Source: Platycnemis pennipes (lineage: Eukaryota > Arthropoda > Insecta > Odonata > Platycnemididae). From it: DNA of 64,000 bases. This document shows positions 58,631 through 64,000 of this stretch, one piece after another. Both the position numbers and the translations under genes were made by a program. Every line of letters starts with the position of its first letter. The stretch's first letter is position 1. Location: assembly GCA_933228895.1 (NCBI GenBank), contig OW121851.1, forward strand, positions 128,883,624 through 128,947,623. Direction: 5' to 3'. Under the pieces are notes generated by a model. The model searched no databases. It was not told the DNA's origin and saw only the letters and a list, made by a program, of their open reading frames with translations.

Positions 58631-59689
58631 GGTCACGATGCAGAGAAAAGTACTCCGTTCATAGATCACATGATGAAAGAAAAATCACAGAAATCACAGA
58701 AAATGAAGAGATACGCAATAAACAAGCGTAGGGAAGAAGGCCTAATGCGTCAGAGGCAAGAACCACACGAGAAGCCGGCCTGAGAGAAAGAGAAGCCTCA
58801 AAGAACTGGCAGCAAATATTGCAGATCAAATTGATTTAAGATACAACATGCACACCATTAGGAATACAATGACATGAGTACTAAGGACCAAGTAAATAAT
58901 TGCCGAGAAGAAGAGTCATCAATGTGTACGACAATCAAGTGTAACAAAAGGAAAAATAGGAGAAAGCCAGTTAGTCGTAGTAAGGAAACACTAATGGAGG
59001 TGATGGAGATAATGGGAATGAAAAAAATCATGGGTTCAAATGAAACACGTACTCTAGTAATCAGAAATGTCTTTAGCAAACAGAGCCTATTAATTTACGA
59101 TTCTGCAATTAATGGCTACAAGGTATCCATTCATTATCATTTGCTTCTGTGACTACTACAGCAAATAACATTAATGTCCTTCCTTTCCTTTAAATAGTTC
59201 AAAAGGTGTGCTGCTCAAAATTTGGCCACTTAATCGTTGAGTCATAGACTTCGCTTCAGAAAGGATTTCCCAAGAAAGGAAATCCTGCAACGCGAATATG
59301 AAAGCCAAGAATTGGAACTGAAAAAGTGGTGAAACCAACTAAGGTGACAAGAACAAATATTAATTAAAGGAAAATGTTTAACGGTAAAATAACTTAAGCC
59401 CATTGTACAATTCTATTTTGTTTTCATCTAGAGATACATTTACCATCAACTTGACTCCTCGCAACCTTTCGTAAAAAGAATGAAAATAAAGGTACGATAT
59501 AATAGACACGAAAAACATTCAAAAGTCTACTTGTCACATTTTACTTATCACTATTCAATTTTCTTTTCATACGGTTTCAACCTATAGTATCTCCTTCTTG
59601 GAATCAAAATGACCTCTCTCTTTCCTATCTAAAATAATGCTCACTGAACAATACGGTCAGCGAAAGATTTTATTCTTCCTCTACCGTTC
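58631..59689. other. Unassigned stretch
   Basis: Frames at 58571-58783 and 58874-59152 are charged and unrecognised. No gene called. Confidence 0.35.
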
Positions 59690-60015
59690 ATCTACATCTA
59701 CACGATACCCTGCAAGCCACCGCGAGGGTGTGTAGCAGGGGGTGAAGATCACCACGCATGAACTATCGATATGCAAACAAGCAACAATGGGTCTCATGCA
59801 ATTAGATTTTTAGTATCTATAGTATTTAAGGGATTCATACATGCATCGTGCACTACAGACTACTCTAAAATATTTCCCCCACCTATCCCTTTGCTATGCT
59901 GCCTATTCTGTTCTCTTATAGTACGGGGGAAAATGCCATTTTGAATCTATCAGTACGACAATCCATCTCTCTAATCTTAATGTCTAACTAATCTAATCTC
60001 TCTAATCTAATACCG
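59690..60015 (-). mobile_element. LINE-B 3' end, subfamily of 31.2 kb
   Basis: CTACATCTACACGATACC, GCAAGCCACCGCGAGGGTG and GAAGATCACCACGCATGAAC match the copy at 31181 far better than the copies at 27-29 kb. This defines two subfamilies, GCGAGGG/GAAGATCACC and ATAAAGG/GAATTCACC. The coding end (FFPRT region) is at 59925-59985. Confidence 0.7.
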
Positions 60016-61138
60016 TAATGAAAGAACAGAATTTAATGACATGAGCATAGAAATTATCAAAATACGATTCGGTACAGAATACATCCATCTTTATTCATAC
60101 AGGATTGAGAAATGTAGAATATTTTCGCAGGATTTTGGATACTTTTTAGTCATAAGTATCGCCTTCGGCTTGCCTCAAAATCTTCCCACAGCGAGGTCAA
60201 TTATTTTAAAAGCGAGTATTGCCAGTAAAAGGGTAAAAAGACGTGACTTCTGTGCTCGTCACCACCACACGCACGAGCGTGTGGTGGTGACGCGTCCATA
60301 CGGCCAGGACTGAGGGACGGACGCCTGGGAAGTGACGAGGAGGAGATACGTATGCAATTGCTCGTGCATCGCGCATAGTGTTCAGGTTGTTCAACATCTG
60401 TCCGGGGGGTGACGTGCGCTGATTACATCCGCGTGGAGCACGAAATTTACGTCCGAGGCAGCGGCAACAAGTTTAATGACGATAAATACCCCACGAATGC
60501 GTGTGCACGCACACGAAACGGTGGGAGGTCGGCGTATGCGGCAGTTAGAGGAATCTACGGCAAAGAGAAAGGTGTCCGTTCTTCATGGAACGCTGTCCAA
60601 CGCTTTATTTCCGTAGGGGGAGCAAAGACAATGTGGATAAAGCTAGAGAATAGGTGGAAATTAAGCACAATTACGACGAGAGAATCACTATTATAACCAC
60701 AGTGGACAGGGAAATGTACCTGCAGATGGAATTACAAGTCTGAAAGAAGGGAAATGATACATCAAAAATTTCGTCAAGAGCATGATCATTTATAACAGTG
60801 GAGAATAGCTAATAACAGTAGCGGAAAAGGCGAGGCATAAAAGTGAGTTAAAGGCGTCCTTACTAGTAAACGACGGTGTACTCGAGAGATTGAGAATATG
60901 AGGAAGGAATTTAATGTAGGTAAGGCAAAATAACAAATGTTTAACACGAGGACGGGACAATCCTAATGGTAAATACGTTGAAGGATAAAGTGAGATAAAT
61001 AGGCAATAAAGAGAAGATAGGTACGGGGTGAACTCTACCCTCACTAATCAAAAACTAACCTTCAGGTTGAACAATGTTTTTTATATGCCAGTATGAACGA
61101 ATTAGTTGGTAAAAGAACCAAGCGGAACGTAGCATCAA
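60016..61138. other. Unassigned stretch with one hairpin and a weak LINE trace
   Basis: Contains the 16-bp-arm hairpin at 60257-60292. 60760-60850 can be read as FVKSMIIYNSGE and TVAEKARHKSELK, weakly like the post-palm region of RTE-like proteins. No gene called. Confidence 0.3.
60257..60292. repeat. Perfect hairpin, 16-bp arms, ACGA loop
   Basis: CGTCACCACCACACGC, ACGA, then the exact reverse complement GCGTGTGGTGGTGACG. Confidence 0.85.
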
Positions 61139-61975
61139 CATTTTAGAAATGATGAACAATGATGATGTTGCAAACACACACGATTTCACTGAACAGCAAA
61201 AATAAAGGAAATGCTATATAAGGCAGGAAATAGAACTATTACGGAGATTATCATGCAAGAGAAATTAACAACCTTTCCCTTGTTACACCTCATTTGGAAT
61301 ACGCTGCCATATGTGAACATTACGAAATACGCTTAAATAATCAAATGGAGCGTGAGCAGTGAAGATCGGTGATCGTACGTTGAAATTTAGACTTAAACTC
61401 AAAAATAAATTCCAAGACAATATTATCATTGAGGACGATGAAAATATTTTGCAAACTCCAGTTTTCTATGGTATACTGGATCATAATCACAAAATTAGAG
61501 AAATTGTTTGTCGAACTGACAGATTAAAAATGCATAGCATTTTTAATCTGTCAGTTCGATAATTTAATTTTTATCTTTTTTTTAATATTTTAATCTAATA
61601 GTTCTATTTCCTGCCTTATATCGCATTTCCTTTATTTTTGCTGTTCAGTGAAATCGTGTGTGTTTGCAACATCATCATTGTTCATCATTTCTAAAATGCA
61701 TTGCATGTAATTATATCCAATAATGTAAAAACTAGTATATCAATCGATAGCATACGTAATTGCATGTTGGATTTTATGAAAACACAACTAACGGAAGGCT
61801 TAAGCATGCTTGCTTTGCTATTTTCATCTTTTTTTTAAATTGTGAAGTTTACACAACAATATAATTACTTACATGTTTATGCATGATTAGTAAGTAATGC
61901 ATGATTGGCGTGAATTCACCCTCTGCCACACACCTTTGTGGTGGCTTGCAGGGTATTATGCAGATGTAGATGATG
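61139..61975 (+). mobile_element. LINE-B copy with an internal fold-back
   Basis: From about 61350 the plus strand encodes LINE-B protein (KFRLKLKNKFQDN, YGILDHNHKIREIVCRTDRL). At 61511-61559 the sequence folds back in a perfect 23-bp-arm palindrome around ATA, and about 40 bases of antisense LINE-B follow. Arms 61139-61241 and 61596-61698 are a separate inverted pair matching at 102 of 103 positions. The normal LINE-B 3' untranslated region resumes near 61700 and ends with GTGGTGGCTTGCAGGGTATT and a GTAGATGATG tail. Confidence 0.75.
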
Positions 61976-63014
61976 GGTCTTAAAAATACCCTAAACTGCG
62001 ACCCTGATCGCCTGAGCTAAATGCTTACATAAAAATATCAATAATAAACTTTCCTCTGGCATTGATAAACTGATATAATTTCAGTATTAGTTTTGGCAAT
62101 TATTATTATTAATTCTGAGCAACCAAATTTTTTGATGAAAATTGCTTGGTGCAAAATGATCCTCGCTGTTCACTTACTCAAAACTTGAAGTCTATTGCTA
62201 ATACTGCTACGCAATTTTGCAAAGAACAACAGATATCGCCAATCCACCCTTCTTCTACACCCGCGATAGGAACAATGCAGTCTGATCCAGGAACAAATAA
62301 GCTCTCATCACTTCAAGAACCCGCGCCCTAGATACGACACACCCCCACAATCATCCCTTTAGAACGAAATGCCTTCCATGATGTTCCTCTCGCCTCTCCC
62401 TTCCCGCCCGTCCCGCCCTTAACCTTAACCGACCTTCCCCCCTTTAATTCTCCTCCCTCTCAACCCTCTGGTCTTCTTGAATACGCCGCGCCGAATCAAT
62501 CTTTCCTTTCACAAATTTCCCTCCCACGACTCCCGCGAAGGCAAGCCACAAACCCTCCGTTCACTCACCTGTCCCCACGAACGTCATCGCTTCGCCCATT
62601 CCGATTCAACTCCAACCTTCTCGATTAAAATATTACGTCACTTCCCTCTCTCGTAACTTTCCCTGGCATTTTATCCCTAAGTTTTCTTGATCTCGCATTT
62701 TATCTCTGATGTATCCATCTGATTGCAGAGTGAGCTCATAATTTACCACAATTTGTTTTTCAATTAACGAATATGGGGAGTTAATGACTGTACTTCTATT
62801 GTTTAACTTATACATGCATCTCTGTACAAATTGCTAACACAAAAAGTCACGTTCAGAATCTCCTTAATCTAATCTATGTGTCCGGATTATATTTGCGAAA
62901 AAATAAATGCACATTTTGATTACCAGAAATACACTACCAAACGTGACTGGATGTTAAACCATCTCTGATGACATTCCCTATGATGGACCACCCTAAGCTC
63001 TTATTGTCTCCGAA
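61976..63014. other. Unassigned stretch, pyrimidine-rich in the middle
   Basis: 62330-62640 is C/T-rich on the plus strand. Short frames only; no gene or repeat recognised. Confidence 0.4.
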
Positions 63015-63035
63015 TCTATATATATAAAAATGAAA

Positions 63036-63038
<3 letters not shown>

Positions 63039-63070
<32 letters not shown>
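63039..63070. repeat. (TG)16 microsatellite
   Basis: Sixteen uninterrupted TG units in the Helitron 5' region. Confidence 0.95.
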
Positions 63071-63073
<3 letters not shown>

Positions 63074-63075
<2 letters not shown>

Positions 63076-63665
63076 CCTTTATGCATTACTACATCATTCA
63101 TCGGATCGCCATGAAACTTTGGGAAGTTGTTCAGTACATTCCTGAAAAGAGGACTACGGAATCGATATTTCAATATCGATACTTTATCGATATAATATCG
63201 CTAAAGTATCGATAAATCGATACATTATTGATACAGAATTGAGGTGAAATTATTTAGTTTTTTAAAAGGAAAGTATCGTTGCAATATCGATACTGTATAG
63301 AATGTATACAATGTGTTTGTCCTTTATGCATTAGTACACCATTCATCGGATCGCCATGAAACTTTGGAAAGTTATTGAGTACGCTCCGCGAAAGTTTCCA
63401 CAAAATCGATGATTCAATGTCGATACTGTATCGATATAATATCGATAAAATATGGATACATCGATACATTGTTGATACAAAATTGAGGTGAAAATATTTA
63501 GATGTTTTTTATCAAAGTTTTATAAAGTATCATTACAATATCGATACTGTATCGATACAATATTGATAACTTCATGGATTACCACAACATTCATCCAATT
63601 TCCATGAAGCTTTGGTTAGTTGTTTTGTTCACTCCATGAAGGTTTGTACAATATCGAGAATACAA
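63074..63665. repeat. Three tandem units of about 245 bp, GATC-rich
   Basis: Units start at about 63074, 63319 and 63567; the third is truncated at about 100 bases. Each begins with a CTTTATGCATTA-type block and the CATCGGATCGCCATGAAACT block, followed by repeated TATCGATA motifs, each palindromic on a small scale. They lie between the Helitron 5' end and the helicase relic. Confidence 0.75.
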
Positions 63666-63675
63666 TATCGACACA

Positions 63676-64000
63676 GGAGACGGGATGTGCATCCCATTGA
63701 ACTTGCAATTCATTGAAACACTCACGTGCAACATATTCAAATCATCCGGCATGGGACAAATATTTCAGAAATGCCAACTTATTGCTTGGGATGAATGCAC
63801 AATGGTGCACAAAGCAACGCTCGAGGCTCTGGATCGATCATTGCAAGAGTTCCGTTGAATTCTGAGACCATTTGAGAACGCATTAATATTGCTTGCACGA
63901 CATTTCAGGCAAACATTACCTGTAATTCCTCGATTGACACTAGCGGATGAAATAAATGCTTGCCTGAAATATTCTACTTTGTGACGACATGTAAAGACGT
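63676..64000 (+). pseudogene. Helitron PIF1-like helicase relic (partial)
   Basis: Motifs in order: IPLNLQFIETLTCNIFKSSG, LIAWDECTMVHKATLEALDR (a Walker B-like D-E), then ALILLARHFRQTLPVIPRLT and LADEINACLKYST. In Helitron PIF1 helicases the W-D-E-x-x-M, G-D-F-R-Q-x-L-P-V and E-I-N-x-x-x-K motifs occur in this order. The family G-D before F-R-Q is R-H here. In-frame TGA codons stand at 63856-63858 and 63982-63984, the second where a tryptophan is expected. Walker A would lie upstream and is missing. This is a dead copy that continues past the window edge. Confidence 0.75.

Larger units (their letters stand above)
63015..64000 (+). mobile_element. Helitron 5' part, runs off the right edge
   Basis: Begins A|TCTATATATATAAAAATG, then GAAAGTATGTGTG, close to the TCTATATA...AAATGAAAGT start I know from Helitrons. 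A TG microsatellite, three GATC-rich units and a PIF1-like helicase relic follow. In an autonomous element the Rep domain would lie between the 5' end and the helicase, but only about 660 bases separate them, so it has been deleted. The 3' end lies outside the window. Confidence 0.65.

Noticed and set aside
1..64000. CRISPR arrays, operons, prophage or other bacterial features
   Set aside because: No regularly spaced repeats with unique spacers, no packed genes and no Shine-Dalgarno-led frames; the repeat content is that of an animal genome.

Overview
This window looks like non-coding DNA from an animal nuclear genome, most likely an arthropod and perhaps an insect. It is AT-rich and has no dense gene array, operon structure or ribosome binding sites. 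It is packed with decayed LINEs, tRNA-derived SINEs, Helitrons and short inverted-repeat DNA transposons, a mix typical of large invertebrate genomes. The species cannot be named from the sequence. I found no intact host protein-coding gene, no rRNA, no functional tRNA and no CRISPR array. The open frames are short, and the recognisable ones are broken transposon proteins.

Layout. 1-6 kb: an inverted-repeat element (family A) abuts a reverse-strand RTE-like LINE relic; a complete short Helitron follows (2604-3829). 9-10 kb: a 5'-truncated Jockey-like LINE. 12-21.6 kb: three more family-A copies, a partly inverted SINE, a TTAA-flanked element and a rearranged RTE-like relic. 23.5-33 kb: SINE clusters, several LINE-B 3' ends, another family-A copy, and a LINE-B copy split cleanly by a 1,086-bp TA-flanked element. 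35.7-49.3 kb: a palindromic MITE, a hammerhead-like inverted repeat, an RTE relic, the sixth family-A copy, a second TTAA element, a PIF/Harbinger transposase relic and a 76-bp tandem array. 52.6-64 kb: SINEs in head-to-head pairs, one of them a near-perfect 104-bp-arm palindrome, more LINE-B ends, a LINE fold-back, and a second Helitron running off the right edge with a PIF1-like helicase relic.

The repeat families do not form a pathway. They record successive insertions: the TA element is younger than the LINE it splits. Two themes stand out. Inverted duplications of SINE and LINE sequence recur. Four dispersed loci share a CTGANGA / hairpin / GAAAC / GTC arrangement resembling a hammerhead ribozyme core, the best of them with a paired stem I. 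These are the best candidates for something undescribed. All family names rest on reading the sequence and its conceptual translations, without database searches.
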